Part shown: one piece after another, positions 16,211 through 25,366 of the stretch | How positions within the stretch are numbered: the first letter of the stretch is position 1 | Layout of the letters: each line of letters begins with the position of its first letter | Origin: Bacteroidales bacterium | GTDB lineage: Bacteria; Bacteroidota; Bacteroidia; Bacteroidales; UBA932 | DNA length: 64,000 bases | Direction of reading: 5' to 3' | Assembly: GCA_017428725.1 (NCBI GenBank) | Contig: JAFRQH010000002.1 | Coordinates: forward strand, 1-64,000 | The notes under the pieces: generated by a model | Told to the model about the DNA's origin: nothing | The model's database searches: none | The model's input: the letters and a program-made list of their open reading frames with translations, nothing else | Position numbers and translations under genes: made by a program

Positions 16211-17591
16211 CGCTGCGGCTGATCTTGAGGTCCTCGGGGGCGATGTTGACGCCCACCAGGTCGCCCTTGTCCCAGATGTCGTTGGTGTCCACCCAGATAT
16301 GGAAGCCGTCCTCGGTGAGGATCGTCAGGTGGTAGTGGTCTCCCTTGTAGAGCAGGAAATGCACCTCACCGGCGACCACGCCGTCCTCCTGGTGGTCCTG
16401 CAGGTCCACCTTCTCGAAGCGGACCTCCACGCGCACGTGGTCGCCGGCTGCGAGTCCCGCCTGCGGCAGGCACTCGAACACGCCGCCGATCATCTCCACG
16501 TGGTTCTCGTCCACCATCGTCCCCTCGAAGACGTTGCGGATGCGCTCCTTGTGCATCACCTGGATGTCGTCAGGGTCTATGTAGAGCATCACTTCCGAAC
16601 CCACGGGATACGGGTCGTAGTTCTGGATCATCAGCTCATATCCGGTGTCGGTGTCCACCCACATCTCGTAGTGGACGCCCTTGAAGATGCAGGAGTTGAC
16701 CGTGGCCTTGAACTGGCACTTGGCGGGGTCCGTGGTGAAGTAGATGTCCTCGGGCCGCACCACCACGTCCACCGGGACGTCCTCGCCGAAGCCTTCGTCC
16801 ACGCAGTCGAACTCGTGCTTGATGAAGGCCACGCGGCGGTCGCGGAGCATCCGCCCCTTCAGGATGTTGCTCTCGCCGATGAAGTCGGCCACGAAGCAGT
16901 TGACGGGCTCGTTGTAGATGTCCGTGGGCGTGCCGATCTGCTGGATCTTGCCTTCGTTCATTACCACGATGGTGTCGGACAGGGTCAGGGCCTCCTCCTG
17001 GTCGTGGGTGACGTAGATGAAGGTGATGCCCAGCTCGCGGTGCATCTCCTTGAGCTCGATCTGCATGTCCTTGCGCATCTTGAGGTCGAGTGCGGCGAGG
17101 GGCTCGTCGAGCAGCAGGATCTGCGGGCGGTTGACCAGCGCGCGGGCGATGGCCACGCGCTGCTGCTGCCCGCCGGACAGGGACTCCACGTCGCGGTCCT
17201 CGTAGTCCGTCATGGACACGAGCTTGAGGACCTTGCGAACGCGGGCGCTGATCTCGTCCTCGGGGACTTTCTGGAGTTTGAGGCCGAAGGCGATGTTGTC
17301 GTAGACGTCCAGGTGCGGGAAGAGCGCATAGCGCTGGAACACCGTGTTGAACGGGCGCTTGTAGGGCGGGATGCCGGAGATGTCCTTGCCGTCGAGCAGG
17401 ATCTCCCCCTCGTCGGGGGCCAGGAAACCGGAGATCATCCGCAGGGTCGTGGTCTTGCCGCAGCCCGAGGGGCCGAGCAGGGTCACGAATTCGCCTTTGC
17501 GGATATAGAGGTTGATATCATCGAGGACGACCTTGTCGCCGAATCGCTTGCTGACGTGCTTGAGGTCGATGATGTGGTCGGAGGATGCCAT
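16200..17591 (-). CDS. potA: Spermidine/putrescine ABC transporter ATPase with extended C-terminus
   Basis: A 463-residue ATPase that powers polyamine import. Walker [10 protein letters not shown] is at 40-48, the Q-loop near 86, the signature LSGGQQQR at 138-145, and Walker [13 protein letters not shown] at 159-170, then the switch His in THDQEEAL. After the ATPase domain there are two beta-rich segments resembling TOBE domains (about 285-345 and 375-460) rather than one, which explains the roughly 85 extra residues over E. coli PotA (378). I recall this long form from other Bacteroidota. It is 3 bases downstream of the barrel-protein gene. Confidence 0.93.
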   Translation of the reverse strand: MASSDHIIDLKHVSKRFGDKVVLDDINLYIRKGEFVTLLGPSGCGKTTTLRMISGFLAPDEGEILLDGKDISGIPPYKRPFNTVFQRYALFPHLDVYDNIAFGLKLQKVPEDEISARVRKVLKLVSMTDYEDRDVESLSGGQQQRVAIARALVNRPQILLLDEPLAALDLKMRKDMQIELKEMHRELGITFIYVTHDQEEALTLSDTIVVMNEGKIQQIGTPTDIYNEPVNCFVADFIGESNILKGRMLRDRRVAFIKHEFDCVDEGFGEDVPVDVVVRPEDIYFTTDPAKCQFKATVNSCIFKGVHYEMWVDTDTGYELMIQNYDPYPVGSEVMLYIDPDDIQVMHKERIRNVFEGTMVDENHVEMIGGVFECLPQAGLAAGDHVRVEVRFEKVDLQDHQEDGVVAGEVHFLLYKGDHYHLTILTEDGFHIWVDTNDIWDKGDLVGVNIAPEDLKISRSDEA

Positions 17592-17594
17592 CTT

Positions 17595-18632
17595 CTACCA
17601 GAGTTTGAGGCGGAGGTTGTAGAGGATGCCCACGCTGAGCTCGAGCGCATCCAGGAGCGAGTCGTATTCAGCCACGGCGTGCAGGCGGAGGTCCTGCGAG
17701 TCGCGCAGCGGGTAGAACTGGAGGACGGTGCCGAGGTTCCACCAGTTGGACTCGTAGAACTCCTTGTCGGTGGTGACGTAGTTGCCGCGCAGGGAGATGT
17801 CCCAGCGGTCGGAGGGGGCATAGTCGACGCGGCCGTGGAAGGTGTTGCCGCGGAGCAGGCGGGTATAATCCCAGTCGAGGCCGCAGGTGTTGGACCAGTC
17901 CATGGTCACGGTCCAGTCGCCGAGCAGGAGTTGGTTGCCCAGCGAGACGAGCCAGTTGTACTGGCCTTTGTCGATGCCCAGGGCGGACACGCTCCACAGC
18001 GGGGAATACCAGTCGTAATCACCGTGCCACTGGGCGGAATAGGTCCAGAGGCCGCTGCCGAAGGGGCGCTCGCCGAAGGGCGAGGTGGTCATCTGCACGC
18101 TGAAGGTGCTCAGCTCGGAGGGCGTGGTCCAGGCGACCTTGCCTCCCCACTGGTAGCAGGTCAGGTTGTTCCACAGGGGCGTGGCCAGGATCGGGTGTAC
18201 CTCCCAGTCCCAGTCTTCGTATTCGTGGCCGCCGGTGGCGATGCAGTCCTTGCCGAGCGTGAAGGTCCAGCTGCCGAAGGTCAGGTCCACCTTGGCGAAG
18301 TCGAACAGGTTGTTGGTGTCGGAGAAGCCGATGCCTTTGTAGAGCGCAACGTTGTCCTCCTTGAACCACTCGATCGCGGAGCAGGTGAGCCAATGGTTCG
18401 CCAGGGTCCAGGAGAAATGCTCTGAAGCTTTGCCTTCAAAAAGGGTGTAGATGGAAGAATTGCCGAGGTCGAAGCCGAATTCTTTAGGGGAAGAGTACCA
18501 GCCGGGATTCAGGTCCAGGCGCGGGATGATGCTGAACTCGGCATAGTTACCGAGTTCGTCAGCCTCTTGCGAGTGCGCAAGCAAGCCGAGCAGCAAAGCT
18601 GCGATCGATAAAAGGTATTTCTTCATTTCCAA
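17595..18632 (-). CDS. Outer-membrane beta-barrel (porin-like) protein heading the pot operon
   Basis: Up to 345 residues (MEMKKYLL; the ATG two codons later is equally plausible). A signal peptide (KKYLLSIAALLLGLLAHSQ) is followed by short alternating strands rich in Trp and Tyr: FSWTLANHWL, LTFGSWTFTLGKD, ATPLWNNLTCYQWGGKVAW, WTVTMDWSNTCG. The last strand is VGILYNLRLKLW, ending in the terminal aromatic typical of barrels. I do not recognise a named family. It lies 3 bases upstream of potA on the same strand with the operon's -7 box in front of it, so it may be the outer-membrane pore for polyamines. That role is inferred from position only. Confidence 0.7.
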   Translation of the reverse strand: MEMKKYLLSIAALLLGLLAHSQEADELGNYAEFSIIPRLDLNPGWYSSPKEFGFDLGNSSIYTLFEGKASEHFSWTLANHWLTCSAIEWFKEDNVALYKGIGFSDTNNLFDFAKVDLTFGSWTFTLGKDCIATGGHEYEDWDWEVHPILATPLWNNLTCYQWGGKVAWTTPSELSTFSVQMTTSPFGERPFGSGLWTYSAQWHGDYDWYSPLWSVSALGIDKGQYNWLVSLGNQLLLGDWTVTMDWSNTCGLDWDYTRLLRGNTFHGRVDYAPSDRWDISLRGNYVTTDKEFYESNWWNLGTVLQFYPLRDSQDLRLHAVAEYDSLLDALELSVGILYNLRLKLW

Positions 18633-18663
18633 CCATAAAAAGGGGTTTGGTGAAACTTTGGCG

Positions 18664-18692
18664 CAAAGATATGCATTTTTTCAGTAAATTTG
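18664..18692. promoter_or_regulatory. Divergent -7 boxes for the porin-pot operon (minus) and patB (plus)
   Basis: Minus strand TATCTTTG at 18671-18664, 31 bases before the barrel-protein ATG. Plus strand TAAATTTG at 18685-18692, 27 bases before the ATG at 18720. A TTTG at 18657-18660 could be the plus -33 element, although the 24-base gap is long. Confidence 0.6.
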
Positions 18693-18719
18693 ACCCCGCC
18701 ATCTTTTTATTTTCGCGCG

Positions 18720-19907
18720 ATGTACAATTTCGACGAAATCATCGACAGGCGCGGTACGCGCTGCATCAAGTATGACACGCTCGAGGCCGAGTTCGGCCGG
18801 GCGGACCTCAATGCCCTGTGGGTCGCGGACATGGATTTCGCCACCCCGCCCTTCATCATCGACGCGCTGAAGCGCCGCCTGGAGCACCCCATCCTCGGCT
18901 ACCCCACCACGGGCGCCGACTATTTCGAGATCGTCTCGAAGTGGGTGGAGGACCTGCACGGCTGGAAGGTCCCTGCAGACTGCTTCCGCTATGTGCCGGG
19001 CATCGTCAAGGGTTTCGGCTTCGCCCAGCGCTGCCTGCTGCAACCCGGCGACAAGGTGATCATCCAGAAGCCGGTGTACCACCCGTTCCGCATCGTCACG
19101 GAGGAGAGCGGCTTCGAGGTCGTCAACAATCCCCTGAAGCCCGTCTATGACGACGAGGGCTTCGTCCAGGGCTATGAGATGGACCTGGAGGACTTCGAGC
19201 GCAAGATCGACGCCCGCACGAAGATGCTGATCCTGTGCAACCCGCACAACCCCGGCGGCGTGGTCTTCCCGGAGGAGACGCTGCGCCGCCTGGCGGAGAT
19301 CTGCGACCGCCACGGGATCATCGTCCTCTCGGACGAGATTCACTGCGAGATGCTCCTGGGCGGCCGCCGGCACCATCCTTTCGCCTCCGTCAGCGAGGCG
19401 GCGGCGCGCTGCACCATCACCTTCATGGCCCCGTCCAAGACCTTCAACATCGCCGGCGTGGTGAGTTCCTATGCCATCGTGCAGAATCCCGCCTTGGCGC
19501 AGCGGTTCTTCAAGTACCTGGAGTCCAACGAGACGGACTATCCGCCGATCTTCTCGGCCGAGGCCACGCGCGCGGCATATACGCCCGCCGGCAAGGGTTG
19601 GCGGGCCGAGATGCTGGACTATGTGCAGGGCAACGTGGACTTCGTGGACGGCTGGCTGCGCGCCAACCTCCCGCAGATCCGTGCCGTGCGTCCGCAGGCT
19701 TCGTTCCTCGTGTGGCTGGACTGCCGCAAGCTGGGTCTCCCCCAGCCCGCGCTCGTGGACCTGTTCGTGAGCAAGGCCCGCCTCGCGCTCAACGACGGGG
19801 TCGTCTTCGGCGAGGAGGGCCTCGGGTTCATGCGGCTCAATGTCGGCTGTCCGCGGGAGAATCTGCGTGCGGCCCTCGAATCCTTGCGGGACGCCGTCCG
19901 CGCCTAG
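18720..19907 (+). CDS. PatB/MalY-family PLP-dependent C-S lyase (cystathionine beta-lyase type)
   Basis: A 395-residue fold-type I PLP enzyme. The ATG at 18720 is chosen over a TTG 30 bases upstream because the family opens YNFDEIIDRRGTRCIKYD. Family motifs: LWVADMDFATPPFI near 33, HPILGYPTTG near 56, LCNPHNPGG near 172, DEIHCEML near 205, and the PLP lysine K240 in APSKTFNIAG. Members cleave cystathionine or cysteine S-conjugates to a thiol, pyruvate and ammonia; MalY in E. coli also has a regulatory role. The stop codon overlaps that of the convergent response regulator by 4 bases. Confidence 0.9.
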   Translation: MYNFDEIIDRRGTRCIKYDTLEAEFGRADLNALWVADMDFATPPFIIDALKRRLEHPILGYPTTGADYFEIVSKWVEDLHGWKVPADCFRYVPGIVKGFGFAQRCLLQPGDKVIIQKPVYHPFRIVTEESGFEVVNNPLKPVYDDEGFVQGYEMDLEDFERKIDARTKMLILCNPHNPGGVVFPEETLRRLAEICDRHGIIVLSDEIHCEMLLGGRRHHPFASVSEAAARCTITFMAPSKTFNIAGVVSSYAIVQNPALAQRFFKYLESNETDYPPIFSAEATRAAYTPAGKGWRAEMLDYVQGNVDFVDGWLRANLPQIRAVRPQASFLVWLDCRKLGLPQPALVDLFVSKARLALNDGVVFGEEGLGFMRLNVGCPRENLRAALESLRDAVRA

Positions 19908-20557
19908 ACGCTCACGAGACCGTCCGCCACGGCGCGAGCCACGCATTCCACGATGCTGTCCAGGCCGAATTTCTCTTTGATACGCTCTTTGTAGCTGTCC
20001 ACGGTGTTGAGGGAGATCTCCAGGGCCGAGGCTATCTGGGTGTTGCTATAGCCGGACGTGGTGAGCTGCAGTACTTCCAACTCCCTGGGTGTCAGGCCCA
20101 TGGGCTTGCGGACCGCGAGGTTCCGTGCGTCGCCGAAAAGCCGCAGGATTTCCGCTTCGTTGATGGTCTCGCCGAAGAAGAGGCATCTGCCGTCGGCGAC
20201 GTCGCAGATGGCCCGGATGATGGATTCCGGCGCAGAATCCTTGGCCAGATAGGCCGCGGCGCCGGAACTTATAGCCTTGAGGATATAGGCCGGTTTCTTG
20301 TAGTGGGACAGGACCAGCGAACGCACGGCAGGAAAGGCTTTCCGGAAGATGCCCAGCAGGGTCAGGCCGTCCGTCTCGGTTTCCAGTGAAATGTCCACCA
20401 CTGCGACGTGTGTCTCCGGATGGGCGTTCAGGAAGGCAACGGCGGCGCCGGGAGAAGATACGTGTTCCACCGAGCCGATGGCGGAATCGGCCGAAAGGGC
20501 CAGTTTGAGCCCCATCACGAAGACGGCGGAATCTTCGATGAGCAGTACGTTTATCAT
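19904..20557 (-). CDS. NarL/LuxR-type response regulator
   Basis: A 217-residue two-domain regulator. The receiver domain has the acidic pair ED at 8-9, the phosphoacceptor D55 in VAVVDIS and the conserved lysine K106 in YLAKDS. The C-terminal LuxR helix-turn-helix spans LTPRELEVLQLTTSGYSNTQIASALEISLNTVDSYKERIKEKFGL (about 154-198). It is expressed with the sensor kinase immediately upstream (start overlaps the kinase stop by 4 bases), so the two form a cognate pair. Its target promoters are unknown; the divergent exported-protein cluster at 23439 is the obvious candidate. Confidence 0.93.
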   Translation of the reverse strand: MINVLLIEDSAVFVMGLKLALSADSAIGSVEHVSSPGAAVAFLNAHPETHVAVVDISLETETDGLTLLGIFRKAFPAVRSLVLSHYKKPAYILKAISSGAAAYLAKDSAPESIIRAICDVADGRCLFFGETINEAEILRLFGDARNLAVRKPMGLTPRELEVLQLTTSGYSNTQIASALEISLNTVDSYKERIKEKFGLDSIVECVARAVADGLVSV

Positions 20558-23322
20558 AAATGTATCGTTATCTCAAGTCCTTTCCCGGGCAGGTTCCGGG
20601 CCTGCATCGTGGCATCCATCTTTCCCAGCAGTTCGTGCGTGATGACCAGGCCAAGCCCGTGACCCCACGCGGAGCCTTCCTTCTTCCCCGGGCCTTCATC
20701 CGTGATGGTAATGGTCCGCTCCCGGGCCTTCAGGCTTACTTTTCCGCCTGTAGGCGAGGCTTTCACGGCATTGTCCAGCACGTTCCGCAGGCAGGTCAGC
20801 AGCATGTTCCGGTCGGTGCGGACCGTCAGCGTGGGTGGAATGTCAAGTTCGATGAGCTCGCTGTCCTGCACGCTCCCGGCAGCCTCGGCAGCCAGTTCCC
20901 GGAGATTTTCTTCGCGCATGGCCGGTTCCAGCATTCCTTTCTGGTTCAGGGACCAGAGCAGGAGGTTCTCCAGCAGGGCACCGGTATTTTCGGCCGAGGC
21001 GCTCAGGGCCTGTAGCCCCTCCTTCATCTGGGCCGGGGAGAGTTTGTCGACCTGCTCCAGCAGCTGCCGGGCGAGCAATCGGTTGCCGGAGACGGGGTTT
21101 CGGAGGTCGTGGGAGATGATGGAGAAGAAGCGGTTGCGGGTGTCGAGCTGGGCCATGAGCAGCCGGCGTTCGCGCTGGTGGATGATCGTCCAGACGAGGG
21201 CGCCGATCAGCAGCAAGTAAAGCAGCAGGAAAGGCCAGCGAAGCCACAGCGGCAATGGGACACGGATCTCCCGGCAGGTGGATGTGCCTTTTTCCCAGCG
21301 GCCGAAGAGGTCCGAGTCTTGTTCCTCCAGGGTATAGCGGCCGGGGGTGGTACCCTCCGGCATGCCGGAGAAGCGACCGGGCGTCCACGCTCCCCTGTTG
21401 AGGCGATAGCGGTGTTGAACAAACTTCTGCAGGGGCAGGTTGCCCGTCGTGCGGATGGCGAGCAGGCTGTCCGGGTGGAATACCGCCGCTCCCTCGAGGC
21501 CCCCGAATGCCAAGCGGCCGTCGGTGAGGACACAGGCGGTCTTCTCGCCGAAGATGTCCGAGGGGAAGCCCAGCTCTTTCCGCACCCGGCCGATGCTGCC
21601 GTCGGTATCCACGAAATAGAGGCCCTCCTCCGTTCCGGCCCAGAGGCGGCCTTTAGCGTCGGCACGGACGGACTGGACCAGCTTGCCTTTGAGCAGCGGC
21701 GCCCGGCCGGGCGTCCACAGCCCCGCGCGGGTGGCTACCCAAAGCGTTCCGTTTGGGGCGAGGCAGAGGTCCGTGACATAGTTGTCCGGGATGGACAGAC
21801 TGTCCAGCGGATTGGGTAAATATTTGGTAACCAGCCGAGTAGATTTGTCGATGAGATTAAGGCCTGCCTCCGTGGTGCCATAGGCCAGGTTCCCCTTGGC
21901 ATCTTCGATGAGCCGGCTTCCCAGGCGGGAACTCAGGTAGATGGCAGAGTCCAGCGGGGGCTGCGGATAGAAGAAGGGACTCAGCCATTCGGGCGGCAGC
22001 GTCCGGCCGGTTTCCCGGTCCCATTCGTTGATGCCGACGCCCTCCCAGCTGACCACGTAGAAGCGTCCGTCGCGGCTCTCCAGGAAGTCCGCGATCCAGT
22101 TGTAGGAACTGCGGTCCTCCCAGGCCACGTTGTGTTGTTTGGGGTCAATGGGGCCGCTTATCTTGCCGTGGCGCCGCTTCCCGTCCTGGATGATGTCGAA
22201 ACCGGTATTGTTCCAATAGCCGATGTACACGGCCCCTTCCCTATCCTCATACAAGCTGGATACGCGCTCGTCGTGGGTGCCGATCCAGAGTTTCCCGTCC
22301 CGGGTCTGCAGGAGGGCGGTGACCTGGCCGGTCGAGATTGTCTGCACTTGCTGCAGGCCCGGACAGAGCAACGAAAGGCCGTTGTCGCCGCCCGCCCAGA
22401 GGTTGCCCTGGCGGTCTTCGAAGAGGCAGTAGAGTTCGGCGGAAGAGAGACTGGCGGGGTCGTTCGGATCGTGGGTGAATACCCGGGTCGCTTCCGGGTT
22501 CTCAGGATTGACCAGACCCATTCCATAGGAGCCGGCGACCCAGAGTCGGCCCTGGCTGTCCGCCAGCAGACGGGCATGGGAGATGGGCAGTCGCCCGTGG
22601 TCGATCAGATCCGTTTCGCCGAAACTGTTCAGCGTGCCGCGGCTGTCGTCGAAGGCATAGAGCGTGCCGCCGACTTCGGCGTAACTGCCCGTGCAGCAGC
22701 TGTCGGAGTAGCGGAGGTGGGCCCGGGGATGATTCCGGTCTTGGACGAACTGCGTCCGGACAATCCGTCCGCCCAGCCACAATGTCCCTTCGCGATCTTC
22801 GTATAACTGAAAATAAGGGTAATCGCCTTCGTGGTAGCGTTTGTTATAGGGGGTTCGCGCCTCTTCCCGGATGCCGTTCTCCGGCGAGAAGGAGAGTTTC
22901 ACCAGCAGGCTGTCCCCCACAGTCGCCCAGACATATCCGGCGGAATCCGCCAGCAGGGCGCGGATATTTCCGCCCCGGTAAGCTTCGGACACGGCCAGCC
23001 CAGGCATCTCAATGACTTGCAGCCCTTCGGTGGTGCCGGCCCAGATCCGGTTCCCGGGGTCCACAGCCAGGGCGTTGATGCGTTTCCCGGGAATCAGGGT
23101 CCGGAAATGCTCCCCATCAAAGCGGCTCAAGCCGCCCCGCGTGCCTACCAGCAGGGCTCCGAGCATGTCTTGAGCGAGGGCGTACACCGTATTGGAGGGC
23201 AGTCCTTCGGCCGAGAGATAGTTCACAAATCGGGGCTGGCAGGGCTCCGTAGGACCCGGTGCGGGCCGGGCATTCATCCCGATTGCGAACAGCAGCGTGA
23301 ATATGACGGAGAATGGACACAT
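20554..23322 (-). CDS. Membrane sensor histidine kinase with periplasmic beta-propeller
   Basis: A 922-residue protein. Residues 1-18 form a signal sequence; about 30-630 contain many propeller repeats of the two-component regulator type (for example GLPSNTVYALAQDMLGALLVGTRGGLSRFDG, GNRIWAGTTEGLQV, DRQGNLWAGGDNGL, KGRLWAGTEEGLYF); a Y_Y_Y-like strand domain follows (YTLEEQDSDLFGRWEKG). A single membrane helix spans about 696-714. The kinase core has H738 in IISHDLRNPV, the N box RNVLDNAVKASPTGG near 846-860 and G boxes DEGPGKKEG and WGHGLGL. Unlike the hybrid systems that sense polysaccharides in Bacteroides, it has no fused receiver or AraC domain; the regulator is the next gene. A -7 box lies 7 bases before its ATG. 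Confidence 0.9.
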   Translation of the reverse strand: MCPFSVIFTLLFAIGMNARPAPGPTEPCQPRFVNYLSAEGLPSNTVYALAQDMLGALLVGTRGGLSRFDGEHFRTLIPGKRINALAVDPGNRIWAGTTEGLQVIEMPGLAVSEAYRGGNIRALLADSAGYVWATVGDSLLVKLSFSPENGIREEARTPYNKRYHEGDYPYFQLYEDREGTLWLGGRIVRTQFVQDRNHPRAHLRYSDSCCTGSYAEVGGTLYAFDDSRGTLNSFGETDLIDHGRLPISHARLLADSQGRLWVAGSYGMGLVNPENPEATRVFTHDPNDPASLSSAELYCLFEDRQGNLWAGGDNGLSLLCPGLQQVQTISTGQVTALLQTRDGKLWIGTHDERVSSLYEDREGAVYIGYWNNTGFDIIQDGKRRHGKISGPIDPKQHNVAWEDRSSYNWIADFLESRDGRFYVVSWEGVGINEWDRETGRTLPPEWLSPFFYPQPPLDSAIYLSSRLGSRLIEDAKGNLAYGTTEAGLNLIDKSTRLVTKYLPNPLDSLSIPDNYVTDLCLAPNGTLWVATRAGLWTPGRAPLLKGKLVQSVRADAKGRLWAGTEEGLYFVDTDGSIGRVRKELGFPSDIFGEKTACVLTDGRLAFGGLEGAAVFHPDSLLAIRTTGNLPLQKFVQHRYRLNRGAWTPGRFSGMPEGTTPGRYTLEEQDSDLFGRWEKGTSTCREIRVPLPLWLRWPFLLLYLLLIGALVWTIIHQRERRLLMAQLDTRNRFFSIISHDLRNPVSGNRLLARQLLEQVDKLSPAQMKEGLQALSASAENTGALLENLLLWSLNQKGMLEPAMREENLRELAAEAAGSVQDSELIELDIPPTLTVRTDRNMLLTCLRNVLDNAVKASPTGGKVSLKARERTITITDEGPGKKEGSAWGHGLGLVITHELLGKMDATMQARNLPGKGLEITIHL

Positions 23323-23329
23323 GGTGTCG

Positions 23330-23422
23330 CAAATATATCAATTCCCACCGGATTATCCACGGTTATTTGGGCGTCCGTGGCGGATTCCGCCACAAGGATG
23401 AATGCGGCGAAAGGTATCTTTG
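23330..23422. promoter_or_regulatory. Divergent -7 boxes for the sensor kinase (minus) and exported-protein cluster (plus)
   Basis: Minus strand TATATTTG at 23337-23330, 7 bases before the kinase ATG (23322). Plus strand TATCTTTG at 23415-23422, 16 bases before the ATG at 23439. No matching -33 element is clear on either side. Confidence 0.55.
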
Positions 23423-23438
23423 TCAAAAACCTCAGGGT

Positions 23439-24887
23439 ATGAAAAAAATGCTTTCCATTCTAGCTGTTTTGCTGCCGCTGACACTCCTGCCGGCCGGCGG
23501 GCAGAATGTAAAAATCGTGAGCCAGACCTGCCCCGATTGTGGCGTGACGGTCTATGGACGGCTGCTCGAGCCTTCCGATCATAAGCCCGGATGCCAATGG
23601 TATGTCGGTGCAGAAACGGAGTCTTCGGCAGACAGCCCGGCCTATTCAGACAGCAACTCATTCGGCCTGATCGAAGGTAAACCACTGACCGACAAAGAAT
23701 ACTATGAGCTCCTGCTTCGGACTCATTGCGACTACTGCGGAGGTGAAGGCACCAACCACAAGGCCGACTGCATCATCGGGAAAACCTATCTTCTCTGGCA
23801 GGATGCCATGCATGCCGGGCAGGAATGGGGCGCAATCCGGCTGCGGGACAATGTGGTTACACTCATGCTCGGGACCGGTTCCGGGATGGACAAGATCCAC
23901 GCGATGCGCGGCACGGCCGCCCCGAAACCCGTCCCGGTGCCGGCCGCCGGGGAGTCCAGTACCAAACTCAAGGATTATACGCCCGCACCTGAGAAAGCTG
24001 CCGTCAGCGTCAGCGCACCGCTCATTCCCTGCCCGCTGGCGCAGCCCGCTCCCCAGTTCTCCGGCATCAATGAGCATGACATCGTCTATGACAAGCCCCA
24101 AGGCCTGGCAGCGCAACATCCTTGGGGCGAGGTTGATATGGATTGGATGCGCCGGATGAAGAGCCGGGGATACGATTACCTGTCGGATTATGATATCGAG
24201 CGATACAGCAATACGCCCGGGGGTACTGTATGTCTGGGAAAACGCACGGCCGAAGGACACGTTTTGTGGATGAGCCTGATGCTTGACAAAGACAGCGGCA
24301 AGTACATCGGGAGCGTGCTGAAAGATACCGAAGACAATGCCGGGAAAAGGGTTTCTATCCAGGATATCCGTTTCGAGGCGGAAGGGGACCTCGTCGTGTG
24401 GGAGTATTCAGGTGGACATAAAGTGGTCAGAAAGAACCTGGGAGGAGAAGTGGTCCGGGGCTACAACATAGAAGTTCTTCCCATCAGGGTCGATGGCCAT
24501 CCTATAGTAGCGTACGGACCGGACCCCACCCGGAAAGGAATCATCGCCAAAGAAACGTGGTTGTATAATGACAAAGGGCAGAAAATTGCAGGTGGAGAAC
24601 AACTTGAGTACTATGATGATGCCATCATTGCAAGGAATAGTGACGGGACCCGGACTACGCTTTACAATTGGCAGGGCGGATTTATCCGTTTCGATGTGGG
24701 CGGCCGGATTTCTGAATGGCTGGATGACATCCAGTGCTACAACAGTGACCGGGGGTCATATTATGTCATAAAAATTCGCGAAGGCCGTTTTGCTCTCTTA
24801 GCCAGCGGATTCCGCCAGGTGGGCGGTATCTATGCTTCGGCCGATGAGGCCCACGCAGCTTGGAAAAACATTAAAACAGACGAATAA
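23439..24887 (+). CDS. Exported protein with two N-terminal CxxC...HxxxC motifs, unknown function
   Basis: 482 residues from ATG 23439, with a signal peptide (KKMLSILAVLLPLTLLPAGGQ). Two similar cysteine/histidine clusters follow: CPDCG ... HKPGC (about 33-52) and CDYCG ... HKADC (about 97-114), each CxxC then HxxxC, the pattern of a zinc ribbon repeated twice. A proline/alanine-rich linker (about 160-200) separates them from a C-terminal beta-rich domain (about 215-480) with segments such as DLVVWEYSGGHKVVRKNLGG and GRISEWLDDIQCYNSDRGSYYVIKIREGRFALLASGFRQVGG. I know no family for it. Its stop overlaps the next start by one base. Cysteine motifs in an exported protein imply either metal binding or disulfides in the periplasm. 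Confidence 0.75.
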   Translation: MKKMLSILAVLLPLTLLPAGGQNVKIVSQTCPDCGVTVYGRLLEPSDHKPGCQWYVGAETESSADSPAYSDSNSFGLIEGKPLTDKEYYELLLRTHCDYCGGEGTNHKADCIIGKTYLLWQDAMHAGQEWGAIRLRDNVVTLMLGTGSGMDKIHAMRGTAAPKPVPVPAAGESSTKLKDYTPAPEKAAVSVSAPLIPCPLAQPAPQFSGINEHDIVYDKPQGLAAQHPWGEVDMDWMRRMKSRGYDYLSDYDIERYSNTPGGTVCLGKRTAEGHVLWMSLMLDKDSGKYIGSVLKDTEDNAGKRVSIQDIRFEAEGDLVVWEYSGGHKVVRKNLGGEVVRGYNIEVLPIRVDGHPIVAYGPDPTRKGIIAKETWLYNDKGQKIAGGEQLEYYDDAIIARNSDGTRTTLYNWQGGFIRFDVGGRISEWLDDIQCYNSDRGSYYVIKIREGRFALLASGFRQVGGIYASADEAHAAWKNIKTDE

Positions 24888-25366
24888 TGAAACGATTCCT
24901 GATTGTTTTCTCGGCAGTTCTGCTGGTCTTTTCCGCCTGCAGCGGCGGGAAGAAGGACTACTTCACCGACCTGTCCAAGGGCGAGACTCACCTCTGTCTG
25001 ATCGCCTTCGAGGGCGGAAGCCAGAAGGGCTATACGGTCATCTCGGATGTCCTGTATGCCGGCACAGACACCTCGTCCCGCTACAAAATGATCTTTTATC
25101 TGCCCGACGGATGGGACGACGGCTATCCGATCTTCCTGGACCGCTATGTGCCGCAAAGCGGGGCTGCGTGGACCGCTTACCAGGGGGTCCCTGTGGCCGA
25201 GGCTGCACTCAAAGAGGGCAATATGATCGTCGTCCTCGTGGCGTATGACGAGTGGACGGCCATCCCGGACATCCTGCTGGCCCAAAACTTCCTGGTGGAG
25301 AACGATGCCGTCCTTCCGGGAGACAGCGAGCATATCCTTACCTCCGCTTCTTTTGAATTCGAATGA
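24887..25366 (+). CDS. Predicted lipoprotein, unknown function
   Basis: A 159-residue protein with a lipoprotein signal (FLIVFSAVLLVFSACSGGK, lipidated Cys at about 18). The mature part has no motif I recognise; it looks like a compact alpha/beta domain (THLCLIAFEGG, YKMIFYLPDGWDDGYPIFLDRYVPQ, NMIVVLVAYDEW). The start codon shares a base with the preceding stop, and the end overlaps the next start by 4 bases, so it belongs to a tightly coupled set of four genes. Confidence 0.75.
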   Translation: MKRFLIVFSAVLLVFSACSGGKKDYFTDLSKGETHLCLIAFEGGSQKGYTVISDVLYAGTDTSSRYKMIFYLPDGWDDGYPIFLDRYVPQSGAAWTAYQGVPVAEAALKEGNMIVVLVAYDEWTAIPDILLAQNFLVENDAVLPGDSEHILTSASFEFE

